Assembly: GCF_000001735.4 (NCBI RefSeq)
Contig: NC_003071.7
Location: 7,991,151 to 8,055,150, forward strand
Reading direction: 5' to 3'
Length of the DNA stretch: 64,000 nucleotides
Source: Arabidopsis thaliana
Taxonomy: Eukaryota > Streptophyta > Magnoliopsida > Brassicales > Brassicaceae
Shown here: piece after piece, positions 37,211 through 48,799 of the stretch
Layout of the letters: each line of letters starts with the position of its first letter
Position numbering within the stretch: the first letter of the stretch is position 1
Translations under genes and position numbers: made by a program
The notes under the pieces: model-generated
What the model was told of the DNA's origin: nothing
The model's input: only the letters and a program-made list of their open reading frames with translations
Database searches by the model: none

Positions 37211-39610
37211 ACAAAACTAGATTTTGACCCGCGGTATACCGCAGATTTATTTTTTCTAAATAAAATTTATATATTAAGTAAAATTCGTATAGTTGAATAA
37301 TAGATTATGTATTTGAGTTAACGGTTATAATATGTATTTTTTTTAGAATTTTAGTTAGGATTACGGTTAAAATGTATAGTGTATCTAATAAAAGCATGAT
37401 AAACTGTATTATGTAAAATTCGATTTTTTTTTAACCCGCGATATACCGCAGGACTATTTTTAAAAAAAAAATAAAAGTTTAATTTGTTTAATAAAATATG
37501 ATTTAATGTTTTGTATTTTTTAAATGTACAACTCTTATATCTATATATATTTTTAGTGTATAAATACAATGTTTGATTTTTCTCGTATTACTATTGATCC
37601 AAATCCATCCTACAATCTAATCCCTTCCAGTGAAATAAAAAATATATAATGGATTTCACTCTTGGTATACCGTCTCGTATTACTATCGACCCAAACTCGT
37701 CCTACCATCTAACCCCGTTCAGTGAAATGAAACATATCTAATAAATTTTATCTGTGGTATACCGTCTCATATAACTATCGACCCAAACCCGTCCTACCAT
37801 CTAACCCCGTTAAGTAAAATTAAACAGTATTTTGTTATTTTTTTAATATAAAAGATATATAATTCAAATCAGTTTAAAAGTTTTCTTTTGAAATATTTAT
37901 TTAATTGCTATAAATTTCAAATATTATAACATTTTAAACCCGTCATACCATCTAATCTCGTTATGTGATATTAAACATTTTTTTTTAATAATACTTTTAT
38001 TAAAAGATTTCTAATTTAAATCAATTTAAAATTTTTTTTTCAGATGGTTATTTAATTTGTATAGATTTCACATATTAGAAATATTCTAAACGTTTTTCTG
38101 TTAAATATTCTAAATGTTTATTTAACTTTAAAGAATTATAATATTTACCTTTTAATAAAGTATAGACGTATAATATTAATAATGTCCTAAGATTTCTCCT
38201 TTTTTTAGTAATTAGAATTGATGGAGATTTATATTAGATAAAGAAATGTTTGTGATTAGGAATATTAAATAATCAATAACAATTAATGCGTATATGAAAT
38301 CACTCTGGTATTTCATTCCGTATTAATATCGATCCAAACCCGTCATATCATATAAACTTGTAAAGAAATATAAATCAATACATATAACCTATTGTTTATA
38401 AAAAGAAAATCAACCCACATGAATTATTCTTGATCATATTCTGTTGTTGATAATTTTGTGACGGTCTCATGTGTACGTAATTGTTTTACACAACTTTTTG
38501 AGTTAGAAACAATAATTTTTTGGTATGAAATAAAGAAACAATTATTTGTTACTTGTTAAATCAATATTAATTTTAATTGGTTCCAAATATTGAGGGATTT
38601 TTTAAAAAACGTTCTATGTTTTGAGTTTGAATAATCATTTTAAATAACGTATTAAATGTGATAAATAAGGGATTTTGTTGTAATTAACAGAAATATGAGA
38701 AAATCTCGAAATATCTTTTTTCTTTGAAAATAGCAAATTTCGGAATATCTTTCCATTACTCGATTTTTTCATTAAACTATTTTCATTAATATTTTTGTTT
38801 TACATATTCATAAATGAGATCACATCACATTACTCTTCCTGCAATATTAATTCACGCTTAAAAAAAAAAGATCAAATCAAAAGAGGATTGCTACAAAATA
38901 CTATTTTCTTGGAAAAATATAAACAAAAATATACATAAAAAAGTATTAAAAAACATTAAACCTGAAATACGTTAAATAAAATAAATAAATTATACATATG
39001 TGATTGTTAAGCATATAAAATGTTTTGAAATTAGAAAAATTTCACTTATCAACCAAAATCTTAAACCCCTATCCAATTTATTTACCGTATTGATAGCTTA
39101 CATTTGAAGACAAATCAACGTTTGGAAAGTTTTAGTTTTTAGTTGCTATAGTGTGTTTAACAATGAGATGAGAAGCAATGGTAAAGATTATATATAGGCG
39201 TCATCCATTAGGTCATAAATCTTTTGGTGGTTAAGTAAAATATACTTGACACTTACTAAATGGAGCAAAATATATTGAATCGGATTTTATTTGGAATATG
39301 CTACCATAATGATTATACCAGTAATTAATATTTTCTATAAATTCGTTAATAACAATATTTTCTGTGGAAAAATCACGGAATGGAATATTTGTGAGTTAGT
39401 AATTGTAATCACATTAAATATTTGGTTGTTTGGAAAGATTTGCTGCGAAAATTATGGAAATAGATTTGTACATTCGTTTGTTAATTTATTTTATTTTAAA
39501 AAGTAAAATCTTAAATATTAATACCAATGGCAGCTACTGTAAATAAATTCCAACTCCACGATTTATTTCACAAAGTGACTACAAAAATGTATACGTAGAT
39601 AGTTTGAACC
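37211..39610. mobile_element. Degenerate repeat element with CCGCGGTATACCGC motif
   Basis: Starts near 37211 with ACTAGATTTTGACCCGCGGT and a self-complementary CGGTATACCG, with a second copy ACCCGCGATATACCGCAGG at about 37434. Degenerate units follow with GGTATACCGTCTCGTATTAC, CGACCCAAACCCGTCCTACC and ATCTAACCCCGTT at about 37583, 37664, 37759, 37936 and 38316, roughly 90 bp apart where regular. Near 39526-39600 lies GGCAGCTACTGTAAATAA then ATTTATTTCACAAAGTG, which recurs near 55048 beside the second CCGCGGTACACCGC site (54552). Two copies of one family, no coding capacity. Family unnamed. Confidence 0.6.
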
Positions 39611-39799
39611 AACCCAAGAAATGTAGTAGAACTGTGGGTTTCACAATTTACACCAATACAAGATGGCTTATTGGCTTAGATAGGAACAGATGTTCACTTT
39701 TACGATATCTAAATGCTTAGTAGATGACACTTGGGCGGTCGATGTGGACTATTTCGAGTCAGCAAACGAAGTGACAAATGATTGAAATCGATAAGAGAC

Positions 39800-40403
39800 A
39801 AAAAGTTTAATTAAAATTGAATATTTGTCCTTTACTTTTCTCAGACAACAAAACATATACAGAGATGCGTCTCTCTCTATCTTCAGTGTTTTTAGGGTTT
39901 TTAAGACTGAAGCTGAATTCACAAGATGAAATGGTCAGAGAGACTATTGAAGTTTGGAGAATGGGTCCATAACTTGAAAAACAAGCCACCTCTGTTCCAT
40001 CACTGATTACTCCTCTGTCTTTTTCTTGTTTAGAGTAAAAAGCAACCTCAAAGGTCAGAAGTAAAATTATTGAGATTTTACAGCACAGTTTTGGTAAATA
40101 TTAAAGCACACGGCATCAGAGATTCTGCAACACAAACAAGAAATAACATCACTAAAAACCAGACACACATTGGCACTAATTTCTACGCTCTCTCTCTCTC
40201 TAAACCGAAGATAAGAGATTCTCTGCAGACAAGACAATATAGAATATTAATTGTGATCTCTCTCTCACCCTCTCTCTTTCTCTTTCTCTCTCTCCCTATT
40301 AGGTTTCATTGAATCTAAAACGGAAAATCCTCGGGATTACTTGCCAGTAAAGAAAGGGTTTACATATAGTTGAATTGGTCCGAAACTGAGGCGATGATTA
40401 TTA
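39800..40403. other. 3' flank of EMB2444
   Basis: Contains short CT runs at 40187-40200 and 40257-40290 and the likely 3' untranslated region of the minus-strand gene. No separate gene. Confidence 0.45.
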
Positions 40404-42367
40404 TCAACCTTGGTGTGGTGGTGGTGGAGGCATAGACATGTGATGGTGTTGGTATGGTGGTTGTTGTTGTTGTGGTGGTCCACCTTGCTGCTGCATGTGT
40501 TGCGGTGGCCATCCTCCATGTTGGTGCATTCCCATGGCTTGAGGTGGTGGCGGCGGCCTCGGACCACCGAAACCTTGTTGGTGATTTAGAAACTGAGGAG
40601 GTGGTGGCGGAGGCATACCCTGAGGTGGACGGAATTGCATGGGTGGTGGGACCATGCTGTGTTGTTGTGGCTGAGATGGCCAGGATGGTGGCTGAGTTTG
40701 ATATACTTGTGGAGGAGGTGGTGGTGGTTGACGGGGAGCGGGAATCGGGACAGGTTGCATGCTGCCGTTAGCAAACGGACGTGGTAGACCATTAACTTGA
40801 GGAGCACTGGATGGAGGGCCCATTGCGAATAGCGTATGGGGTCTGCTTTTCTGGGCAGTTGGATTTGTGGCTGCCAAAAGCCTCTCTGTAATTCACAACA
40901 GTAATGTGTTATTGATCCAATGGTGGAGAGAAACTGAATCCATAAGTTAAGAAAAGAGAAAGAGTATGTAGAGCCTAACCTGCTGGAGTACCATGGCGCT
41001 CTCCTTTGGTGTCTTTCTTGTATGCGTAAGAGACTGTGATTTGACGATTACTGAGATATTGTCCAGTCATTGACTGCAATAGTCAGACAAAGATCAGAGG
41101 AATATACTACCATTGGATTAGGTAATCGGAGAAGTTAAATGTGTGAAATATATTGGGCTCCTTTTCGTAAGCAAGTTCATAGAACTGAGAGTTATGAAAG
41201 AAGCAGATAATTACCTCAATAGCAGCATCAGATGCTTCAAAGGAGTCATAGCTGATGAAACCAAAACCTCGTGAGTTTCCAGTATCGGGATCTCTCATTA
41301 TCTGAAATGAAAAGTTTCTAACATTTATTCTCCACAGTGGAATACCGATGAATCCTAATTTACTATCGAATCGGTGACAGGAGACAGATAAAGAGATCAA
41401 GAATCATGAACTACAATCTAATGAAATAAAAAATACTACCTTAGGATTAGAAGCAATCACACCAAATGCACTGAAAGTATCATACAAGAGCTTCTCATCC
41501 ACATCCTATAAAAGAAAACAAAACCTGGTCAGCTAAGAGATTAAATGACCTTTGTAGAGTATCAAAATCAGAGTCTACCACAAAAGATACTTACAGGGTC
41601 AAGGTTTCCAATGAAAAGGTTAGCACCAACATCCAGGCTCTTCTTATCTTGAGATGCCTAATACAAATTTAACCAGCAAACAAAATGTTAGCAAACTCAT
41701 AGAAGATAGATTAAACAAGTCTCAGCATCAAAACTCACAAAACCCATCCGCTCGATACTAAACAATGTAAGTTACAGAAACAATTCGATACCTTGTTAAC
41801 ACGTATAGGCTTCCCGTGGAGCTTAATCATGTTAAGAACCTTAATCGCCTGCACAGAAACATCGAAATCTCTTCAACATTGTACACAAAAAAAAGTCTAT
41901 TAACTTCTCACAGTAAGTGAAAAAGAGCAACACTTACATAATCAGCATCTTCCTCACTACGATATTCAATGAATCCATAGTTCTGATGAAGATTTGTCAC
42001 TCTATCTTTCGGTACATAGACATTAACTGATACAGGCCAAGAACAATATCATTGTTCCACTAATCAAAAGCCATTAGCTATTGAAGAAACTTAAGGAGAT
42101 ATAGATATGAACTTACCAACAGGTCCAGCTTGAACGAACAATTCCCAAAGCAATTCTTCAGAAAGCTGAGATTCAAACAGGAAATTTAAATCAATTTCAC
42201 CAACTCACAGAGGAAGATGAGAAAATCCAGAATCATTTCACGAAACCTAAAAGTTAAAAAACCTGAGCATCGAGACCACCGACGTAAACAGTGGCGTCTT
42301 GGTTCCTCTCAGCGGAGTGTTGGCCGAGAAGATTAGCTCCAACACCAGGAGCGATTCGAGTCGTCAT
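40404..42367 (-). CDS. EMB2444: SF3b subunit 4 / SF3b49 splicing factor
   Basis: Nine exons: 42367-42263, 42165-42117, 42026-41938, 41848-41792, 41657-41595, 41505-41440, 41301-41215, 41073-40980, 40885-40404. They encode 363 residues. RRM1 (~25-100) has RNP2 VYVGGL and RNP1 [11 protein letters not shown]2 (~113-190) has LFIGNL and RGFGFISY. The C-terminal ~150 residues are Pro/Gln/Met/His-rich ([18 protein letters not shown] end). The architecture matches human SF3B4 and yeast Hsh49, which contact pre-mRNA near the branch site in U2 snRNP. The Arabidopsis gene is embryo-essential (EMB2444, also called JANUS). The last exon is strongly biased, and the frames opposite it are not genes. Confidence 0.95.
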
Positions 42368-42517
42368 TTTCTTCTTCTTCTTCTTCTCCTTGTTTCGTTA
42401 CTCCGTCGCCGATTAAGAGAAATCTGAGATTTTCAATTTCGTCACTTCTGGCGATTTTTCTAGAAGTTAGAACGGACGGTGAAGAAAGAGGGGTTTATTT
42501 AGAGTGGTGCCGTCTCT

Positions 42518-42538
42518 AATGGGCCTATAAGCCCATTA
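42518..42538. promoter_or_regulatory. Palindromic site II pair upstream of EMB2444
   Basis: TGGGCCTATAAGCCCA is an inverted pair of TGGGCY elements about 155 nt upstream of the start codon. Such TCP-bound elements drive proliferating-cell expression of housekeeping genes. Confidence 0.55.
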
Positions 42539-42885
42539 AGCTCTTTTATATCCATTAAGATATTTAGCCTATTTAGAGTCTAGAGATTTTGAGTTTTTTT
42601 TACTAATCATTTTGGGAATTGGTTTTACAAATAACTGTAAACCTAAATTGTTAAACGATATGAAATTTTCACAATTCAGACTATAGTTCAGATGATCTGG
42701 GGGAAAAGAACAAAAAAATACGGTTAACTTTCAACGCAAGCGTAGTAATTGGCTCAAAGCATAGACAAGTAAATTGGGAATCGTTTGTCTTCTACACGCT
42801 AGATCACAGTTTCCACAAGCCATAATATTAGCTGAAGCAAGCAAGCACAAACAAAAATAAGATCTTCTAAGCAACTTCTTGAGCT

Positions 42886-44142
42886 TTATACATCATCCTC
42901 TCTTTCTTGATCTAACACTTCTCTAGTTTGAGAAGAAGATGAAACAGCAGCTGCATTACCCTTTGAATACAATCCCAGCTTCTCCTCTAGTTTCTTCCAC
43001 TCGGTCACCAAACGCGGAGGGAATTTCTTCTTCACGATCCTGGCCACTCCTCTTGCATCTTCCATTCTGTTATTCTTCACCAATCCTTCAGTCAAATGCT
43101 TACAAGTTTTGAAATCCGGAATCTTGTGCACTATCGCGCTCTTCTTAAACACCGTTAAACCTTGATCATACAACCCGTTTATACACAGATGAAATATCAA
43201 TGTCCTGAACGTCGCTGCGTTTGGTTGCTCAAGCCCTTCATACACTTTCTTGGCTTCACTCATCATTCCTTTCACGCAGTACGCAGTCATAAGATAGTTA
43301 TAGCTAACAGTATCAGGTTTCAATCCTACACTACTCATTTCTTCCATCAATTCCTTAACTCTCTCGGGACTTTCCTTCGCAGCATTCATAAGTCTAACAT
43401 TATAAACTGTGTTATCCAAGTCACAACCTTTGTTCACCATCTCAATCCACAAGCTCTCCGCTTCATCGACTAAACCATTCTTATACAAAGATCCTAAAAT
43501 GGTAGTGAAAGCAATGATAGTAACTTCCACACCTTTAACCTCCATATCTCTCATAATCTCCATAGCTTTTTCAGGCTTACCAGAGTCACAATACGACTTA
43601 ATCAACATACCGTAAGAGATTTTATCAGGAGTGATATTATTATACCTCTGAGGAAATTCGTCGAACAGTTGGGGGACTCTTTCAAACAAATCAGAATGAA
43701 GACAAGCAGCGAGTAAGGCATTGAAGGAAACAACGGTTCTGGGTGTGCCAAGCTTATCCATCTCCTCGAACATCTTCATAGCATGATCAAACATTGAAGC
43801 TCGTCCATAAGATCTGATAAGTGTAGAGAGAAAAGTCTCTGTTTTGATCTTTGGGTTGTTTTTGTGAGACTCAATTAGAGCTTCTATGTCGGAGAAGCGT
43901 TGAGATTTAGCGAGACGTTGGACTGTAAGCTCCATTGCGTAACGAGAGGAGAGTGGAGATGTGGAATTGTTGGAGACGGATTTGTAAATCGCTAAGGCTT
44001 TGTCTGGATCTTGTACTTTGCGGAGTTTGGATTTAGCTTTGGACATAGTGATTGCGCCGGGGTAAGCAGTGGTTTGAGAATCTATACCGGTGGCGGTGGA
44101 GAAGCGGCGGAGGAAACGGAGATAGAGGCGAGATGACGTCAT
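42886..44142 (-). CDS. Pentatricopeptide repeat (PPR) protein, P class
   Basis: Intronless, 418 residues from ATG 44142 (MTSSRLYLRFLRRFSTATGI). The N-terminus is Arg/Ser-rich with an RRFSTA site, a good mitochondrial presequence. From about residue 90 on there are some seven 35-residue helical repeats, e.g. TFLSTLIRSYGRASMFDHAM, VSFNALLAACLHSDLFERV, ISYGMLIKSYCDSGKPEKAM, VSYNYLMTAYCVKGMMSEAK. No E or DYW extension, so it is a P-class protein. P-class PPRs bind organellar RNA for stability, splicing or translation. The target is not predictable by eye here. The frame extends to 44166 only through a GTG, so the ATG was chosen. Remembered locus AT2G18520. Confidence 0.94.
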   Translation of the reverse strand: MTSSRLYLRFLRRFSTATGIDSQTTAYPGAITMSKAKSKLRKVQDPDKALAIYKSVSNNSTSPLSSRYAMELTVQRLAKSQRFSDIEALIESHKNNPKIKTETFLSTLIRSYGRASMFDHAMKMFEEMDKLGTPRTVVSFNALLAACLHSDLFERVPQLFDEFPQRYNNITPDKISYGMLIKSYCDSGKPEKAMEIMRDMEVKGVEVTIIAFTTILGSLYKNGLVDEAESLWIEMVNKGCDLDNTVYNVRLMNAAKESPERVKELMEEMSSVGLKPDTVSYNYLMTAYCVKGMMSEAKKVYEGLEQPNAATFRTLIFHLCINGLYDQGLTVFKKSAIVHKIPDFKTCKHLTEGLVKNNRMEDARGVARIVKKKFPPRLVTEWKKLEEKLGLYSKGNAAAVSSSSQTREVLDQEREDDV

Positions 44143-44266
44143 TGGAAGCGTCGAATCGTCGACCACGCGGGGTAGTGCAAATGTCTTTACTCTTTAGGGT
44201 TTAAGAGTTTAGTAGAAGAAATAGGTTTTGCAAAATGATTCCACATTAACACCTTACTAACGTGAC

Positions 44267-45688
44267 TAGAGTTGTCAAGCGGGGCCGCTAGCCCGCGGGC
44301 TTTGTCCAAGTAGCCCATGGCGGAACGGGCTTGGACGTTGATTTTTTTGTCCACAAATTAGCGGGTCTCGCGGGCAGGCCCATTACGGACTGCGGATTAT
44401 AGCGGACAAGCCCGTTGCGGACAAGCCCGTTGCGGACTGCGGGTATGCGGGTAGCCCACGAAAGAAAAACCAACTCTTTTAAAACCCTTCATTTCTCATA
44501 GAGGCTTTCAAACTTTTTCTCTCTATTAGAGTTTCTTGTGCAGTTCAAACCCTAAAAGTAGTAGTTCACGCTCAATTGCTTAACAAGGAAACTGAAAAGT
44601 CATTCTCTATCTCTTCAAGTTTCTTTTTTACGATCATTGAAGCTTCTTAGATTCAGATTTCAGATCAAAACAGAGCATCTAACACTTGTAATGGTATGTT
44701 ATTTGTGACTACACATAAACAATTAGATGTTTTACTTTTGTTTGATTGATTTGCTAGTCTTGACTAGTTTTTGTATTTTGTTAATGATAGGATCCGTTGG
44801 ATTCTGTTGATGCTGAGTATTTGAGATCATTAGACGTGGAATCTCGGAGAGTCATTGAGTTGGAACAAGTTAGATATGAACAACAACAAGCTAATGATTA
44901 AGCAGGAGGATCTAAAAAGCTGAAAAGAAAACTGAGAGATGAAACAGGAACACCTATGACGCAGAGGAAAAAAGTGTGTGAACCAGAAGCATCAAAAACC
45001 CAAAGAAGAAGCAAGGGTGATGAAGCTTCTGCCTCTAAAACAGAGAGAAGAAAAAAGTCTGAAGCTAAAGCACCTTAAAAACCGAAAAAAGTTTTTGAGA
45101 TTAGTGATGAAGACGAAGATGATGATGATGAATCATGTAACCCATGTAATTTGCGTAACCCATGTAATTTGCGTAACCCATACATTCTTATTCAAAACTA
45201 TCTTTAGATTGATTGTAGAATCTTTGGATTTTAATAAACAAATGTATAATAGTCATTTCTGTACTCGCAGGAGAGTGGCGCTTATCGTAGTTTCAATCGT
45301 CATGCTTGTGGTGACTACATGTTACTCAACTATCAACTAATGTATTGACCTTAGTGATCTTGTTATCATTTCTTTTCCTGCAGTTTCTTCGATTTGTACT
45401 GCAGACACATGTGTGGCAATGAGCGAATGGGTTGAGAGACCATCAAGCAATACGACTCTGGACGAGATATTGCCTTGTACAGACAATGTCACAGCTCAAG
45501 AATCCTTGATGCGTAGCAGAAAAATGCCCGCGGGCCGACCCGTATATCCGCTGGGCTTTGCGGGCCGAGCTTGGACACTGATAATTTTGTCCGCGGTCCT
45601 AAACAAGCCAACCCGCCGCGGCCCGAAAAAAGAAAGCCCACTGCGGGGCGGGCTAGATGGGTGCGGGCCGGCCCGTCTGACACCTCTA
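44267..45688. mobile_element. Non-autonomous hAT transposon
   Basis: Perfect 8-bp target duplication AACGTGAC at 44259-44266 and 45689-45696. Terminal inverted repeats TAGAGTTGTC (44267) and TAGAGGTGTC (complement of the end at 45688), followed by GC-rich subterminal GGGC/CGGGC repeats at both ends, as in plant hAT elements. Length 1422 bp. The interior keeps a decayed gene: ATG at 44696 with an intron, then DPLDSVDAEYLRSLDVES, a stop, and a Lys/Arg-rich scrap (KLKRKLRDETGTP). Downstream a piece ends WVERPSSNTTLDEIL. No transposase core, so it needs a helper. Confidence 0.9.
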
Positions 45689-45757
45689 AACGTGACTGAA
45701 AAATAAACGCTAATTGTGTTTTGGCCATAGGTAATCGTATAGTTGTCATTTGGGTCT

Positions 45758-45890
45758 TAAAACCATGGGCTGCTCATATCCATTTAATTATGATCAGTTT
45801 TTAGACAAGCCCAAAAAACTGAAGGGTTTATTTTGGATTTGTCCAAAAACTGACCATAACTAAATGGATACGGGCAGCCCATGGTTTTTA
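45758..45890. repeat. 133-bp palindrome
   Basis: TAAAACCATGGGCTGC (45758) is mirrored by GCAGCCCATGGTTTTTA (to 45890). The arms, about 50 nt each, continue through ATCCATTTA and CAGTTTTTAGAC with few mismatches around a ~30-nt loop. It sits 70 bp beyond the hAT element. Likely a very small MITE. Confidence 0.8.
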
Positions 45891-47130
45891 ATATTAAACT
45901 GAATTATTGAACTTATATTTAGTTTATGAAATATTGAAATTATATCATTGTGTGAAACACTTAAAACTTAAGTATGGAGTTTTGAATAAATGTGTTCATG
46001 ACATCATGTATTATTTGGATCCATGAATTGCCCAATTTATTATGGTTCTTTTTGAGTTTTGTCTAATTTGGGTCTGGTTCTATTTGGGCTTAACCCAACA
46101 ATGTCTAAAAAATGGCCCTAGGTAATCGTAAGTAACTTTATAGAGATATATTAAATCTGAAATTGGGATGTTGGGCTTGTTGTTTTTTAATAAGTACTTG
46201 GCCTAATTGTTATGTTAGACCCAAATGAGTAAAGTGTTGTTTCAGGTAGTTAAGTCTACGTTAGAATAGTTGCAAGTGTTGTTAGACCATCATTATTGGT
46301 GAGTTCTTAAGAAGTTCTTAGCATTAAGTTTTACAAAAATTAAATAAATAATTAGTTTAAATTCTAAGAATCAACTCTTATATAAGAGCCAAAAACCCAG
46401 TTCTTATAATAATTCTTGGCAGTTTTCTATTTTCTTACTTTTGAAAATGTTTCTGTAATACATGATAATCCGAAAATTTTGACCCGAACCCGAACCCAAA
46501 AATTTAGATTTATCTTATTAGAAATTCCAACACAAGTAGGAGGCTTGTGAAAGAGTGCCTAAAACATAGGAGTATGGTCTAAGTAAGAGTTATGATTAGT
46601 CTAAGTGCAAGTGGGCAATAGTGTCAAGTAGTGAAATTAGTATATGTAATGTGTGTCTTTGTGTTGTGTAAGGTATCCAAGTTTATTATCAATGTAGTCT
46701 TTCAAAGTGAAAAAAGTGTTATTGTATTTTCTGTTTTAACAAGAACAAAAACAGAGGTCGTGAGAAAAACAGATACTTTGTGGTGAGAATTACAACACCA
46801 CCTCCCCTCCATTGATTTGTTTTTCTGCATTTTTTTTGTACTGCCTACAACACATGTTCATAGCTTAACATTTCTCCATCATCTAGTCCCCATCCCTCTA
46901 CTTCGTGATAATCACTTGCATAGATTCTTGTCACCGGGAACAACTTGAGACATGAACAGTAGCAAGCATTAGGGGTTGTTCTGGCCAACCGTCTCCAATT
47001 TGATTGTTGTTTGTTATACATATTACTTAACATCTCCAAATCTTGAGTACAGTGTTAGGACCTAAACTTTATGTTAGAAGTACAATACTCACTTAAACTA
47101 CTCCATAACTCAACTTGGATAAGACCAAAT
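45891..47130. other. Gene-free, one half of a MITE-like repeat
   Basis: Near 46290-46415 a segment (CATCATTATTGGTGAGTTCTTAAG, then CTCTTATATAAGAGC) resembles the palindrome at 47514-47699. A 64-codon frame at 46845-47039 (-) lies beyond the transporter pseudogene and has no recognisable family. Confidence 0.4.
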
Positions 47131-48180
47131 TCAATGAGAAAAATAAATATATAATGCTTCAAACTCCATAGAATCCCCATCCTCCATTGAATCCACTTGA
47201 GACATTTGTTCTCCGTCTCCCATCTTTCCCCAAAGTACGATGGAGATTCTAACGATAATGATCGCAGCACCAACAATCGTGATTTCAAAGAAATAAAACA
47301 AGTCAACTTATTTTATAGAGTATTATTATTATAGTTCATATATTAGAAAGAAATATATTATTATGATGATAAAAAAAATTATTCATATTAGAGCATCTTC
47401 AATGGTTAAGAACCAATTGGTTCTTAATCTTGAATCTTAGCCTTATTTTAAATTAAAATTTCACTGTTTTGGAGCTAAGAAAAGTTAGAGAAGATCTTAA
47501 CAAATTACTACTCAGAACATCATTATTGGTTGTTTTTTAGATTAGTTCTTAAGATTTTTTTTTGTCATTGATTACTAAAAACATCTCATTTTAACTCTTA
47601 TATAAGAGACATGTTATCATTTCGTCTCTTATATAAGAGTTAAAATGAGATGTTCTTATCCTAAGAACTAATCTAAGAGACAACCAATAATGATGCTCTC
47701 AAATGATTAAGAATCAATGAGTTCTTAAGAAGAAAAAAAATCAAATTGTTGCAAAACATTGTTTTGGTTTTGTTTTTTCTTTCTCTCATTCACATATCGA
47801 CACATGTGCCCTTCTTACCTTAAGAAAAACATCTTAGTTAAGATACATATCTTAGTTGGTTTGATTAATTATAATTGCTTTTAATGCTAAGATGTTTGCT
47901 AAGATTTGGCTAAGATATACCGCTGGGGATGCTCTTAACTCTCTACATATAGTTCTTCAGACAATGCTACTGAGCTAATGATGGCGTAATAACTATTTTG
48001 AGCGGAGTAAACATGCTCAAGTACACGGGACGAGACCCTTAATCTTTCCCAACCATCCTGTGATGTAATACTCATTTAAATTACCCCAAGTTTAGTAGAG
48101 TAACATTGAGACTTAGCTTCCACACTGACATTATCTCTCCCTTCCAAATCAGAGAACTCATGTAGAAAGTTCTATAGAAT
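47131..48180 (-). pseudogene. UMAMIT/WAT1-like transporter pseudogene, split by a MITE
   Basis: On the minus strand, pieces of the last domain of a WAT1/UMAMIT (EamA-type) transporter appear in order: WKLSLNVTLLNLG (~48118-48080), YYITGWLGKIKG and VYLSMFTPLKIVIT (~48060-47990), then after a frame break AIISSVALSEELYV (~47985-47947). The MITE 47391-47936 follows, and then IVGAAIIIVRISIVLWGK (~47282-47230) with stop at 47131. These match the family pattern ...P(L)xxIIxAIIxSxxLxExLYxGSxxGAxLIVxGLYxVLWGK. Frameshifts and the insertion make it non-functional. The N-terminal half is absent. Confidence 0.75.
47391..47936. mobile_element. Harbinger-like MITE with nested palindrome
   Basis: Ends GAGCATCTTCAATGG (47391) and, inverted, GAGCATCCCCAGCGG (to 47936), flanked by TTA on both sides (47388-47390, 47937-47939), the 3-bp target of PIF/Harbinger elements. 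Inside, 47514-47699 is a second near-perfect palindrome (CATCATTATTGGTTGT ... ACAACCAATAATGATG, with AACTCTTATATAAGAG blocks), so one MITE has inserted in another or the family is composite. It lies inside the transporter pseudogene. Confidence 0.8.
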
Positions 48181-48799
48181 TTTCGAATATTATGAATAGT
48201 TATATTTATATTATATATGTTATACCTTACGAAACATTGTATTCTTCTAGGGTCATCTTTACTTTTATGTTTTCTGATTCAATGATTTGTGAAATATATT
48301 CGCGAATACTTATGACTAAAGTTAACAAATGACTTAAATTTGAAAATAGAATTTTTAACTGCCTTTTTATTTGTTATTTTTGTTTATATTTTGCTTAGAC
48401 TTTGCTTATTCTATGCTTAGTTTTGTCAAATTTTTATAAACCCTACATAGTTATCCTATTAACATCTTTTACAACTATAGAACATAAATCGAAGAGATTA
48501 GATATAGGGATCCATAGTTATGTCTTTTACAAATAATTGTGTCTATTTAAACGTTCATGTCTTTTTAATTCTATATATAGATGTTTATGTCTTTTTACCT
48601 CTATTTAAACGTTCATGTCTATAACAAACAATTGTGTCTATGTGATGAAAAGATAAGAAGAAAAGACACAATTCTAAATGACCATATGCAACTTTCTAAA
48701 AAGACATAACCGTAAAAAGTATTTTTCAAATTATTTAAAGTTAAAAACTTATGTTACTAATAGTTAAGATAAAAATACGCAAACTATCTTCCTGACGAG
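48181..48799. other. Intergenic, short repeats
   Basis: Several similar ~30-bp phrases with TATTTAAACGTTCATGTC and ACAA(A/C)AATTGTGTCTAT recur between 48525 and 48640. No gene. Confidence 0.4.

Noticed and set aside
40454..40771. 105-codon Val/Ala/Glu-rich frame on the plus strand
   Set aside because: Shadow of the Pro-rich last exon of EMB2444.
44143..44166. N-terminal extension of the PPR gene
   Set aside because: It depends on a GTG start; the ATG at 44142 gives a good targeting peptide.
44978..45340. 120-codon Lys-rich ORF as a gene
   Set aside because: It lies wholly inside the hAT element and runs out of frame with the transposase-like scrap.
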